NCBI GenBank assembly: GCA_903959905.1
Contig: CAJBYO010000077.1
Location: forward strand, 30,031-94,030
Origin: an uncultured Bacteroidales bacterium
GTDB lineage: Bacteria > Bacteroidota > Bacteroidia > Bacteroidales > FEN-979
Length of the DNA: 64,000 bases
Direction: 5' to 3'
A program made the position numbers and the translations under genes. Within the stretch, counting starts at the first letter, position 1. Each line of letters opens with the position of its first letter. Below, piece by piece: positions 27,234-36,014 of the stretch. The notes under the pieces are model-generated. The model saw only the letters and a list, made by a program, of their open reading frames with translations, was not told where the DNA came from and ran no database searches.

Positions 27234-28176
27234 AAAGTATTCTCCGCCGCTTAAACCACCAGAAAATCACCACGCAAATCGCCACCATTACAGCCAGGAT
27301 CAACGGGTAGCCAAGTCTCCACCTGAGCTCAGGCATGAAGTCAAAATTCATCCCGTAAATGCCGGCAATAAAGGTAAGCGGCATGAAGAAAACGGAGAAG
27401 ATGGTAAGCAACTTCATCACATCGTTCGTTTTCAGCGACACGATGGAGAGGTAGATGTTAGAAAGGTTGGCAGAATCATCGTGGGTTTCATCAAAACTCA
27501 GGCTCAGTTTCTGGATGAGGTCCTTCACATCCTGCAGGGCGCTTGCATCTTTTTCGGTGGTGAGATGCTGGCTGATGACATCTTTCGACAGACTGATGAT
27601 CCTGCGGTTGAGGCGGCACGTATTTTTCAGGTAGTACAGCCTTTCCAGCGTGATCCTGGTTTGTTTTCCCATGAAAACCAGCTTTTCCATCCGGTCAATC
27701 TTTTCAGAGAGGCTCTCGGCATTGGCCTCATACGATTTTACCGCGTAATACATGATCTTGGTGACAATCTCTGAGGTTTCGCTGATGATGCCGGTCTCCA
27801 GGTACTTTAACCTGATCTCTTCTATGAGGGCCGCATGAACCCGGTGAACGGTGAAGATTACCTTTTCATTATAAAAGATAGCCACTTTATGGCTCATCTC
27901 CTGGATTGACGAAGGATTCCTCGCCGTCTCGTCATACACCCTCAGTATGATGAAGGTGAAGTCGGGCAAAGTCTCTTTTTTAGGGAGATGGGCCGGCTCA
28001 AGGCAGTCGGCAAGGGTGTGATAATCGAGGTGAAACTGTTTTGAATACTCTTTCAGTTCCTCCGGGGTGGGATCTGTAATGTCAACCCAGTTTACATGAT
28101 CACTGCTCCATATTGATCTATTCTGTTTTTCAGTCATTTTCTTTACCAATTGAATCGTAGTTTTTGCCGTCTTCAT
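27232..28176 (-). CDS. corA: CorA-family Mg2+/Co2+ transporter
   Basis: 314 aa. It has an N-terminal cytoplasmic alpha/beta domain, a long coiled helix region (about residues 150-250), then two C-terminal membrane helices with the signature YGMNF (about 275-279) after the first helix. This is the pentameric CorA channel for Mg2+, Co2+ or related ions in the inner membrane. The acidic tip between the helices is MPELRW. Both ATG 28176 and ATG 28137 (MTEKQ) are possible. A TAGTTTTG -7-like box overlaps the stop codon of the upstream HTH gene (28194-28201), so it may have its own promoter. Confidence 0.88.
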   Translation of the reverse strand: MKTAKTTIQLVKKMTEKQNRSIWSSDHVNWVDITDPTPEELKEYSKQFHLDYHTLADCLEPAHLPKKETLPDFTFIILRVYDETARNPSSIQEMSHKVAIFYNEKVIFTVHRVHAALIEEIRLKYLETGIISETSEIVTKIMYYAVKSYEANAESLSEKIDRMEKLVFMGKQTRITLERLYYLKNTCRLNRRIISLSKDVISQHLTTEKDASALQDVKDLIQKLSLSFDETHDDSANLSNIYLSIVSLKTNDVMKLLTIFSVFFMPLTFIAGIYGMNFDFMPELRWRLGYPLILAVMVAICVVIFWWFKRRRIL

Positions 28177-28198
28177 TATTTGCCGTTCACAGGCAAAA

Positions 28199-28393
28199 CT
28201 ACATATTTATATATTCAGAAAATTTCCCGTCGATATGCTGGTTAAACCACCTGTCAATTATTGATTTCCTGAAACGCCACTCTTTGCCGAGTTTCGCTGC
28301 CGGAATTTTCCCGTCCTGGGCCCAGGTATAGATCGTTTGTGGTTTGAGTTTCAGGTAGCCGGCTACCTCCTCCAGTGTCATAATGTCGTCCAT
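28199..28393 (-). CDS. Excisionase-type (MerR-like) HTH DNA-binding protein
   Basis: 64 aa. The pattern MTLEEVAGYLKLKPQTIYTWAQDGKIPAAKLGKEWRF is the helix-turn-helix/wing of the excisionase family (TIGR01764-like). Such short proteins are either phage or element excisionases or small regulators. No integrase is present. Its start lies 3 bp after the stop of the membrane protein gene, so it is most likely a small regulator co-transcribed with that gene. Confidence 0.85.
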   Translation of the reverse strand: MDDIMTLEEVAGYLKLKPQTIYTWAQDGKIPAAKLGKEWRFRKSIIDRWFNQHIDGKFSEYINM

Positions 28394-28396
28394 AAA

Positions 28397-29185
28397 TTAT
28401 TTATTGATCTGATTTAATATTCTATCTGCCCCGTCGGAAATTTTACCTGTTGTGTCAGCAGGTTTCACGATGGTTGCTGGCACATCCCGTTTCACCGGAT
28501 CAGCTGTGGTGATCAGTTGCTGAACAGAGTAAATGATAGCCGTGTAGAAATTGCCTTCATATTTCCGGAACAATTTAAACTCCTCATTCTTTTCACATAA
28601 GAACGGACGAAGGTTCCATGCCAGCTGAATTCCTACAAAAGCCAGGATAATGATCCAGATCCTGAAAACAGTGACTCCAATTTGCGGATATATGCTTTTG
28701 GTTTCACAGGCGTATTTCAGTGCATCAACCATGAGGCGCATTCCGAAAATGCCGGCAAAAATGAAAATGGCCACATGCAGGAGCTGAAGAAAATGATAAT
28801 TCCCGCCTGTGACCTGGAAAACAACTACAATCGGGGCAAACGATACTGCAATGGTTGCCGTGAGCACTACCCCGCTCAGTACGATTACGATCATCTGCCT
28901 GAAACTCATTTTTGAACCGAGCACTTGCTGGATGATAAAAAAGGAGGGGAAACAGATCACCACCGATGATAAGAAAAGGACGATGACCTTCATGCCGGTC
29001 ACGACAGATTGCAGGAAACTGTGATAACTGCCCATGACCATGCCATACAGAAATGCAAATCCGCAAATAAGTAATAGTTGATTAATTATCAACCGGTTGG
29101 ACTGCTGTTTGTTGATGTCGCTAAAATAGGATTCCTTGTTCTGGAAAATCCTGAATACTTCTGTTATCCCTGTGAAATTTCTCAT
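28397..29185 (-). CDS. Multi-spanning membrane protein of unknown function
   Basis: 262 aa with about five or six hydrophobic segments between residues 30 and 195 and a hydrophilic C-terminal tail rich in Asp/Lys. I do not recognise the family; the layout resembles Yip1-like or related small integral membrane proteins. The upstream region has TATCTTTG (29208-29215), a good -7 match for the Bacteroidota primary sigma factor, but no clear -33 TTTG. It is followed 3 bp later by the HTH gene, suggesting a two-gene unit. Confidence 0.65.
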   Translation of the reverse strand: MRNFTGITEVFRIFQNKESYFSDINKQQSNRLIINQLLLICGFAFLYGMVMGSYHSFLQSVVTGMKVIVLFLSSVVICFPSFFIIQQVLGSKMSFRQMIVIVLSGVVLTATIAVSFAPIVVVFQVTGGNYHFLQLLHVAIFIFAGIFGMRLMVDALKYACETKSIYPQIGVTVFRIWIIILAFVGIQLAWNLRPFLCEKNEEFKLFRKYEGNFYTAIIYSVQQLITTADPVKRDVPATIVKPADTTGKISDGADRILNQINK

Positions 29186-29298
29186 AATATTGGAGATTTG
29201 ATTTCCACAAAGATAATACTTATATTACTGTTTGATACTGTTTGTTGATATATGTTATTAAATATTGGGTAAAATATCTGCTTTATCTGCTTAATCCG

Positions 29299-29347
29299 TC
29301 ACCTGTCACGCGTCACCCGTCACATGTCACGCGTCACGCGTCACGCC
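29299..29347 (-). repeat. Heptamer array E after the superoxide dismutase gene
   Basis: Seven units (TCACCTG, TCACGCG, TCACCCG, TCACATG, TCACGCG, TCACGCG, TCACGCC). It ends one base before the TAG stop codon (29349-29351). The minus strand carries the TGAs. Confidence 0.92.
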
Positions 29348-29348
29348 C

Positions 29349-30377
29349 CTAATGCCTGCACAACCCCTGTATCGTATGAAACACGTCGTGTAATTCAGTC
29401 AGCTTTTTGGCAAGCGCCTTGTCACTGGCTTTCTTAGCCACCATCTGGTTTAATTCACCGGCGCCTTTAACGAGGTCGTCAATTGATTTTCTGATCTCCG
29501 GGGTGTTGAATGAGGCGGGGATTTTTCCGGCCTGCAGTGCTTTGGCTTTCTCCAGGAATTCGCCGGAGCGTTCACGAATGGGCTTGAGATCGCCTTCTTC
29601 AGAAGGGTGAAATGTACCGGCCATGACCTCATGAAAGTTGCTTAACTCGGTCCAGGTCTCTTTTTCAATGGTCTTCAGGAGCGGGCTCACCAGGGCTTCG
29701 GTGTAATTTTTGTTGACGGCCTCCCAGTTCACCGCGGTGAGGATGGCGGTAAGGTAATCGGTGCGTTTGTTCTGGTACTTCAGGTAATAAGCGTGTTCCC
29801 AAACATCGATGCCAAGGACCGGCACCCCGCGGTTTGGAGATACATCCATGATCGGATTGTCCTGGTTTGGCGAGGAGCAAACGGCCAGTTTTTTCTCAGG
29901 AGTCACATACAACCATGCCCACCCGGATCCGAAGCGGGTGGAACCTGCTTTGTACAGGAGTTTGTTCAGGCTGTCGACCGAACCGAATGTGGCAATAACC
30001 GCTTTTCCAACTTCGCTTTGCGCGCTGAACGGACTGTTCAGGCCAAGGATGTTCCAGAAAAGCGAATGGTTGTAATGACCGCCGGCGTTGTTTTTGATCA
30101 CTTCTTCAAATTCCCCGGCATACAGCATCAGTTCATCCAGTGTATAGCGTTCATCCTTGCTGCCTTTCAGGGCTGCATTGAGGTTCTTTACATAGGCAGC
30201 ATGGTGCTTAGAATAGTGAATCTCCATGGTGGCGGCATCCACAACAGGCTCCAGCGCGCTGTAGGCATAAGGAAGTTTCGGCAATTCAAACGGGTATGTT
30301 TGCGCCTGAAGGTGGGCTGCTGACCCGGTGAAGTAAGCAAGAATCCCAATGATGGCGATATGTATTAAATGTTTCAT
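29349..30377 (-). CDS. Exported Mn/Fe superoxide dismutase with extra C-terminal helical domain
   Basis: 342 aa. A signal peptide (about 1-26, ending LQAQ) indicates export. Residues about 28-230 are an Fe/Mn superoxide dismutase: metal ligands His54 (MEIHYSKHH), His104 (NHSLFW), Asp191 and His195 (DVWEHAYYLKY). GGHYNHS and the later NQDNP are closer to Mn-type than Fe-type residues. The family turns superoxide into oxygen and peroxide. Unusually, about 110 more residues follow, predicted helical, with histidines at FHEVMAGTFHP (249-258) and LHDVFHTIQGLCRH at the end. This could be a separate four-helix, metal- or heme-binding domain. It has a good promoter (30406-30437) and array E after the stop. 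Confidence 0.87.
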   Translation of the reverse strand: MKHLIHIAIIGILAYFTGSAAHLQAQTYPFELPKLPYAYSALEPVVDAATMEIHYSKHHAAYVKNLNAALKGSKDERYTLDELMLYAGEFEEVIKNNAGGHYNHSLFWNILGLNSPFSAQSEVGKAVIATFGSVDSLNKLLYKAGSTRFGSGWAWLYVTPEKKLAVCSSPNQDNPIMDVSPNRGVPVLGIDVWEHAYYLKYQNKRTDYLTAILTAVNWEAVNKNYTEALVSPLLKTIEKETWTELSNFHEVMAGTFHPSEEGDLKPIRERSGEFLEKAKALQAGKIPASFNTPEIRKSIDDLVKGAGELNQMVAKKASDKALAKKLTELHDVFHTIQGLCRH

Positions 30378-30405
30378 AGTGTAATTTTCAAATGGTTATT
30401 TGTTA

Positions 30406-30437
30406 CAAATCTAAATAATATTTTCCCGCCACGCAAA
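30406..30437 (-). promoter_or_regulatory. Bacteroidota primary-sigma promoter for the superoxide dismutase gene
   Basis: TTTG (30434-30437, minus strand), 20-nt spacer, TAGATTTG (30406-30413). This matches the TTTG-N19-21-TAnnTTTG consensus fully and predicts a start near 30400 and a leader of about 22 nt. Confidence 0.75.
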
Positions 30438-30456
30438 TCCAGCCTTTTCTTTTCTG

Positions 30457-30480
30457 TCACGCGTCACCCGTCACGCGTCC
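30457..30480 (-). repeat. Short heptamer array F over the stop of the DUF2339 gene
   Basis: TCACGCG, TCACCCG, TCACGCG plus a degenerate fourth unit. The TGA stop at 30471-30473 lies within the third unit, and the last residues (RDA) of the protein come from it. Confidence 0.85.
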
Positions 30481-32750
30481 CGTTTTTCAAAAATCACCCC
30501 CCGGTACTTGTTATACAAAAACGATATGATCAGCAACAGCACCCCCAGTATTACAAACACAATGGTTTTTGAAATGGTATCCATATCGGTAAGGTCATAG
30601 AAGAAAAGTTTCAGGAGTGTTGCGCTGAAAAGCACAATTGCAGCAATGCGCAAATGCACTTTTCTTTTCCAGATGCCAATACCTACCATCAGCAGGGCAT
30701 AAATGCCAAACAGGATGCTCAGCCCGAGTTTATAGGATTGTCCCGGTTGATAAAGGTCCATCCAGTTGATCAGTTCATTTCCGGCAATGGTTAGAATGGT
30801 CAGTACAAGTAACAGCTCAAATTCTGTTTTAAGATTTATCTTGATAAATTCTTCCCGGATGTACCTGCTCAGGGCATAAAGTGTCAGTCCGACAAATGCA
30901 AACGAGATATACCGGATGCCGATGGTCAGCATTCCCCGGTAATAAAATTCAGCATGCTCCCGGCTCACGTAACTTTCCCGAAGTTCACCAATGGCATATA
31001 GTCCCAGCGTGAGGAACACACCAAGAAATATGGTGTTCAGGCCCAGGTTGAAAAGTCCAAGCACCATGTTTTTTAGCCATTTGATATTCACAAAAGAAAG
31101 CAGTGAGAAAAACAACAAGGAGTAGATAAATAACGATATTGAGCTGTATATAAGTAAATTACCATCATGACAACATTGTGGGATGGTAAGTTCTCCATTC
31201 GTTATAACCCGCGAATCAACATATAACTGGCGCCAGAATGTTGATATTTCCTTATAAAACGAAAAATAGAGTACCATCAGGAGCATAACAGGAATGGCAA
31301 CGTTCATGAATTGCAGCAGTATTCTTTGCCGGATCAGCGGTGAGGCATGACTTTTTAAATTTTTAATATACTGGATGAATCCATAGGAGGCGATGACAAA
31401 AATGGACGTGAGGAGATGAGCGTTCAAAAGGAACAACACCCTGGTTTCCGGATATTGCGGGTCGTATGCATGGTACTCGGTATTCCAGCCGTTTAACAGG
31501 TTGAAAAACACAACGATCATCAAAGGATAAGACAGCAGTTCATATATAAGGAGGTTCTTTGTCCTCCCGAGCCAGAACAACACGGCCGCTTCAGCCGACC
31601 AGAGCAAGGTCACCCAATGTCCGTTCAATTGCACTGGTATCGCGATGGTGGCGAAAACCAATCCCAGTCCGGCGATGTAATAGAACAGGGTACGGTCTTC
31701 CCGGAATTTATACCAGGCGACAGCGGCAACAGCACCATGGATCAGAGCATTTCCCAGGGTAAATGCTCCCAGGAGTCCCTCCGTGGTGGTGTGCGTGCCT
31801 AGCGTTGCATACCCGAGGCCATAAAAAACGTAAGCATTGACCAGGAATATCAGGATGTCAGCAATGTCGGGTATTTCCTTCCTCATCAGTTTATCGGCAA
31901 GGAAGATCAGGTAAAATGTTGCAAAAAATATTGAAATAAAGATCATTGCGGGAAGGAAGTGCTCACGCTCAACGTAGTTTGGAAAGTACCAGGAGTTGAC
32001 AATAAGCCATATTAACACAAACGAAGAATAATTGAGGAATTTCCACCGCCTGACAAATGCAATACCCAGGATTCCGAGGTTAATAATGGCCATGTAGCTA
32101 AAAAGAAACACGACATTTCCTGTTCCATCGCTGAGCAGGAAAGGTACGGCATAGGCACCAACCAGCCCGATGTGTGCAATGACCTGCGTGTTATATTTCA
32201 TTGCTGCGCCTACAGTAAACATTGTAAACAGCACCATCAGTGTAAATGTCGGAATCACAGGGATAAGATCATAGAACGAAAATGCCGCAAAAGTGATGAA
32301 ATACATGATGGCCATTGATCCGCTGAGAAGTACTGCACTGAAGTTCTCGTATTGCTTTCTCAATCTGACAGCAAATCCGAACAAACTGATACCGACAAGG
32401 TAGCCTAAAATGATCCTTGTCCAGGGACTGATCAACTGGTGGTCGATGGCATATTTTGCACCGATTCCTACGCCAATGATCGTAATGGCTATTCCGATTT
32501 TGTTGATCAGGTTCTCCCCGATAAATTTTTCAACATCCGACCTTTCTTTTCGCTTCCCGGTTGCCCCCGGGGCAGGTTGAGCAGATGTTTGCGGTTCGGC
32601 AGGGGGATATTCCACCGGCTTCCCGGTATGAAAAAGGGAGGATATTTCAGCCTTCAGCGCCGAGATCTCCTGTTGCAGGGCATCCTGGCGTTTTATCAGG
32701 GCTTCCACTTTTTCAAGAAGCCGGTTGGTGTTTTCTGGAGGTTCTGGCAT
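30471..32750 (-). CDS. DUF2339 polytopic membrane protein
   Basis: 759 aa from ATG 32750 (MPEPPENTNRLLEKV); a longer ATG at 32849 would translate heptamer array G and is unlikely. Residues about 1-40 form a coiled coil (LLEKVEALIKRQDALQQEI). A Pro/Ala-rich linker follows, then a signature VEKFIGENLINKIGIAITIIGVG at the first membrane helix, typical of DUF2339. About 20 more membrane helices fill the rest. The function of the family is unknown; it is common in Bacteroidota and Proteobacteria. The stop codon lies in array F. Confidence 0.82.
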   Translation of the reverse strand: MPEPPENTNRLLEKVEALIKRQDALQQEISALKAEISSLFHTGKPVEYPPAEPQTSAQPAPGATGKRKERSDVEKFIGENLINKIGIAITIIGVGIGAKYAIDHQLISPWTRIILGYLVGISLFGFAVRLRKQYENFSAVLLSGSMAIMYFITFAAFSFYDLIPVIPTFTLMVLFTMFTVGAAMKYNTQVIAHIGLVGAYAVPFLLSDGTGNVVFLFSYMAIINLGILGIAFVRRWKFLNYSSFVLIWLIVNSWYFPNYVEREHFLPAMIFISIFFATFYLIFLADKLMRKEIPDIADILIFLVNAYVFYGLGYATLGTHTTTEGLLGAFTLGNALIHGAVAAVAWYKFREDRTLFYYIAGLGLVFATIAIPVQLNGHWVTLLWSAEAAVLFWLGRTKNLLIYELLSYPLMIVVFFNLLNGWNTEYHAYDPQYPETRVLFLLNAHLLTSIFVIASYGFIQYIKNLKSHASPLIRQRILLQFMNVAIPVMLLMVLYFSFYKEISTFWRQLYVDSRVITNGELTIPQCCHDGNLLIYSSISLFIYSLLFFSLLSFVNIKWLKNMVLGLFNLGLNTIFLGVFLTLGLYAIGELRESYVSREHAEFYYRGMLTIGIRYISFAFVGLTLYALSRYIREEFIKINLKTEFELLLVLTILTIAGNELINWMDLYQPGQSYKLGLSILFGIYALLMVGIGIWKRKVHLRIAAIVLFSATLLKLFFYDLTDMDTISKTIVFVILGVLLLIISFLYNKYRGVIFEKRDA

Positions 32751-32772
32751 GGATGGATGTTTGGGTAAAACA

Positions 32773-32807
32773 TGACGCGTGACACGTGACGCGTGACGCG
32801 TGACAAA
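32773..32807 (+). repeat. Heptamer array G in the leader of the DUF2339 gene
   Basis: TGACGCG, TGACACG, TGACGCG, TGACGCG, TGACAAA. It is the only array whose TGAs are on the strand opposite to the adjacent genes, and it lies 23 bp upstream of the chosen start codon rather than at a stop. Confidence 0.85.
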
Positions 32808-32934
32808 GACGGGAGGATTTTGATGTCCGTTCTTCCAAAGATACAACAACGACCATGCGTTGTCAAGTGAGCGGGGAAATCTATTCTCCGTTTTTTCCGA
32901 AAACTAACCAGTGGGTACCGGTGAATAAACCGTA

Positions 32935-34998
32935 CTATTCCCCGCTCATACTCACAATGCCGTAAACAACCATAGATTTCCCGGGAAGGATGGTCAGGTT
33001 TCCCCCGTTCAGGATGGTCAGGTTATGGCAGAATGTGGCATTAACGGTTGTGATGACCGGGTCGTGCGGTGTGTCGGGAATGACCACATCATACAGGGTG
33101 GTGGGAACCCTGGCAAGGTTCCAGTTTCCCGGCTTGTTCCAGTCCCCGTCGATACTACCCGTCCAGGTGATGGTGTTGAAGGAGGTTGGCTCTGCTGTTC
33201 GCACCTCCAGCGCTGGATCGCCGAATACATTGCAGCAGTAGTGGCACCAGCGCTGTGCGCCGGGTTCAAATTCACCGGGAAGGGAGATCCAGGGTGCTGT
33301 TTTTACTTTCGATATCATGTGGGCAGTGCCAATATGCTTTTCCGACACTGTGTCGTTGTATAAGGCACTTACAAATTCCCGTTCAAGGTGCTGTGAAGGG
33401 CCGTCGGTAGTGCCCTGGTTGAACCATCCGTATCTTGAATTGAAGATGCCGGCGACAAGGAAATTGTCAATGGAAACAGATTTCGCGGCAATGCAGCCTG
33501 CAGCATCAAAAGCGCCGTCGTAGCAACCCTGTGTGTAAAGAATCTGGAAGTTGTGCAGGATCCCGTTAACGGAGGCGAAATTTGCATTGGTGATGGAAGA
33601 TGTATACAGCCGCATCATATACCCTGTGTTTGCATGGCCCAGGTGATGGATGAAAGAGTTGCCGCTGTTGATGGTTGAAAGAAGTGTGGCCGCATTCCAC
33701 GACCAGGAAGGCGTGTCATACAATTTTTGAATGGTATTTGTTGCGGAGGTGATGCCATGGGTAAAATAACCGTTGTCGTTTCGGTCATTGATTAAAAGCT
33801 CCATGTAATCACTGCCGTAGGTTACCGGGTTGTTGTACAGGTATTCACCTGCCAGCAGCGGCTTTGAGAATTCCCCGAGCACCGGGTTTGATTGATAAGA
33901 TACCGATTTGCTGATCATGTTGTGTAGTTCCACGGTGTCATTAACCGTGAACCTGGCCACTGCGATATCCGGCAGCAGGTCGGGATTGTCGTCTTCCTCC
34001 GCGTAGATGTGATTACCGTTTGCGTCGTAGTTGCCATCCAGGCCGGAATAATAGAGATCGGCAGGGATATTTGAATCAATGTAAGGTGTTCCGTCAGAAT
34101 TGACGTAACAGTAGAAACCCCGGCAAGGTACAAGCGCAGGGTTCCCTGCCAGGAGCACATACTGAATGCCGTGGTTCTGACGCTGCGCAATGATGAAATT
34201 CCTGATCTTTTCCTGCATGTCATAACCGGCTGTGGTGGCCGAAATGCTGTCGGTGGCTACAACCCTTACAACATGTCCCATCGCCCCGTGCATGTTGATC
34301 AGCGGCTGGAATTCGTTCTTAAAACTTACCGGGGAGATGATCAGGTAGTCATAATTCACCAACGGCGATTTCGGAAGGGGATACGAGCGCATCATCTCAG
34401 GGTTCATGGCAAAAGAGTTGATCATTCCCTGGTTTGCCCCGGCGGCTGTGATGTTTCTCATCGCTTCTGCCGAGCTGGCATCCGCATGTGTTTTAATTCG
34501 TATGGTAACCCTGGAATAATAGGACAGGCGCTGGCTGGCCGGGTTATACTTTGCCGGTGTAAAGGAACACAAGGCAAATGCGTAGCCGTTGAAATACTGG
34601 GTGAGCAAATGGCCGGCTGAACTCGCCGGATAGTTTTTATCCTGGCTGTAAACACCCTCATTCCTTGAAATATCATCCCGGCTTTCTTCCCCGGTAGGCC
34701 GTGGTGGACCGGCCGGGCGTAACAGGATCGACCCGGGAAGCAGGATTTCACCGTCTGCAATAATTTCCATGGATTCGGCAGACTCGCCGGGAGGCAGCAT
34801 CATGACAACCAGCTGCCAGGGCAAAACAGGCTCGCCGGGAATGCCTGAAAGCACGGTATTGTCAAAATTGACGGTCCGGTAAGTGCCGGCAACCTCCATT
34901 TTATGGTTGCTGAAATAAAAAGTTCTCTCAACTGTTCCGGCCTGCAGGATGATTCCAGGGAAGATGAACAGCAGTAAAAGGATGATGTTCCTGGCCAT
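32935..34998 (-). CDS. Gingipain-type (C25 family) cysteine peptidase
   Basis: 687 aa from ATG 34998 (MARNIILLLLFIFPG), which gives a clean signal peptide; a longer frame to 35148 adds 50 polar residues. Residues about 20-210 resemble the C25 propeptide, and about 215-570 the peptidase: DYLIISP, RNFIIAQRQ, LPDIAVARF, catalytic His in HHLGHANT (about 450) and catalytic Cys in YTQGCYDGAF (about 490). C25 peptidases are normally secreted by T9SS. This one has no visible T9SS type A domain. It ends in a TWTGSIDGDWNKPGNW module and GGNLTILPGKSMVVYG, similar in character to the end of the nuclease at 18402-20252. PorU-type sortases belong to this family but are larger and have other features. Confidence 0.85.
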   Translation of the reverse strand: MARNIILLLLFIFPGIILQAGTVERTFYFSNHKMEVAGTYRTVNFDNTVLSGIPGEPVLPWQLVVMMLPPGESAESMEIIADGEILLPGSILLRPAGPPRPTGEESRDDISRNEGVYSQDKNYPASSAGHLLTQYFNGYAFALCSFTPAKYNPASQRLSYYSRVTIRIKTHADASSAEAMRNITAAGANQGMINSFAMNPEMMRSYPLPKSPLVNYDYLIISPVSFKNEFQPLINMHGAMGHVVRVVATDSISATTAGYDMQEKIRNFIIAQRQNHGIQYVLLAGNPALVPCRGFYCYVNSDGTPYIDSNIPADLYYSGLDGNYDANGNHIYAEEDDNPDLLPDIAVARFTVNDTVELHNMISKSVSYQSNPVLGEFSKPLLAGEYLYNNPVTYGSDYMELLINDRNDNGYFTHGITSATNTIQKLYDTPSWSWNAATLLSTINSGNSFIHHLGHANTGYMMRLYTSSITNANFASVNGILHNFQILYTQGCYDGAFDAAGCIAAKSVSIDNFLVAGIFNSRYGWFNQGTTDGPSQHLEREFVSALYNDTVSEKHIGTAHMISKVKTAPWISLPGEFEPGAQRWCHYCCNVFGDPALEVRTAEPTSFNTITWTGSIDGDWNKPGNWNLARVPTTLYDVVIPDTPHDPVITTVNATFCHNLTILNGGNLTILPGKSMVVYGIVSMSGE

Positions 34999-35080
34999 TT
35001 TTTCTGATATTTCATGTAAAGATAATAAGAAAATCAGGCAATTATTCCTGTGAAATACTGTGCGTGATAAAAAAGGGGGG

Positions 35081-36013
35081 TTAACGCCTGTACTTCTCAG
35101 GGCCGTGGCATCCGGGGGCGCAGGATCCGCCGCTGTCGGCAGCAACATAGTTCATGGGCATGTTCCATTCGCCGAATGGAACCTTCTCCACGATGAGACG
35201 GGCATTTTTTGTTGCATGCATGTTGTGACATACGCTGCAGCTTCTGCCTTTTGGCCCTTTGATATGAAGATAGTGGAGGTTGCGCTCACCGTCGCGGAAA
35301 TTCGTGGAAGTAGCCGTTTTTTCAAGGTCGAGGAGGTCACTGTCGTGGCATTCCCAGCAAACGGCATAATTATCCTTTTCACCCGCAGCATATTGCCCGG
35401 CCGGATAGGCGCTGATCAGCAAAAAATTCTCCGGCGATGCATGCGGCTTGTGACAGGCATTGCATCCGCCGATAAGGGCAGGGTGGACCACTTTCGCCGT
35501 TGCAAGTAACTGCCTGAAATTGGTTTGTTTCTTTCCGTTGGCATCTTTGTCTTTGGAATGGCATCCGAGGCACAACTCCTTTTTATTGCCGGAAAGCAGT
35601 TTTTTCTCGTCGGAGGAGTGCGGTGAATGACAGTTCATGCAGAACTTTTTTTCGTTTACGGCTGCATGCACATGGCCTGTAGGATCAATCTCTTTTTTGA
35701 TGTCGTCATGGCAGAGAAAACACAAGCCGGGAACTTTTTCGGTGAGGAAGAGGCCTTTGGCAACTTTTTCGGGATGATCGGCAACCTTCACACCGTGGCA
35801 GTTTTCACAGCCTTCTTTGGCCGGGGTGTGCTGCACTTTTTTTTCAATAAGGTCGGAATGGCACTCCAGGCATAAAGGCTCCCCAGCCGCCTTGCCTTTA
35901 CCTTTTACGGGGTTGAAGGCATCTTCGTTCTGACGGGGAAATTGAAACGCGTTGTTTACGGCAAACAATGAAATAACCGACAGACAAATAAACAAAAGCA
36001 GCCCTTTTTTCAT
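35081..36013 (-). CDS. Nine-heme c-type cytochrome (doubled CXXCH type)
   Basis: 310 aa with an N-terminal signal sequence. There are eight CXXCH motifs (CLECH, CENCH, CFLCH, CMNCH, CLGCH, CNACH, CWECH, CSVCH) and a final CX3CH (CAPGCH) 6 residues from the end. Several are followed by PH or by CXXC..H pairs as in doubled-CXXCH domains. It is predicted periplasmic or exposed. It is the last gene of a four-gene operon and starts 1 bp after the barrel gene, so it likely pairs with that porin in electron transfer across the outer membrane. The individual heme ligands are not resolved from sequence. Confidence 0.88.
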   Translation of the reverse strand: MKKGLLLFICLSVISLFAVNNAFQFPRQNEDAFNPVKGKGKAAGEPLCLECHSDLIEKKVQHTPAKEGCENCHGVKVADHPEKVAKGLFLTEKVPGLCFLCHDDIKKEIDPTGHVHAAVNEKKFCMNCHSPHSSDEKKLLSGNKKELCLGCHSKDKDANGKKQTNFRQLLATAKVVHPALIGGCNACHKPHASPENFLLISAYPAGQYAAGEKDNYAVCWECHDSDLLDLEKTATSTNFRDGERNLHYLHIKGPKGRSCSVCHNMHATKNARLIVEKVPFGEWNMPMNYVAADSGGSCAPGCHGPEKYRR

Positions 36014-36014
36014 A

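Noticed and set aside
28199..28393. Prophage or integrative element marked by the excisionase-like gene
   Set aside because: No integrase, attachment sites or phage genes are found around it; it forms a two-gene unit with a membrane protein.
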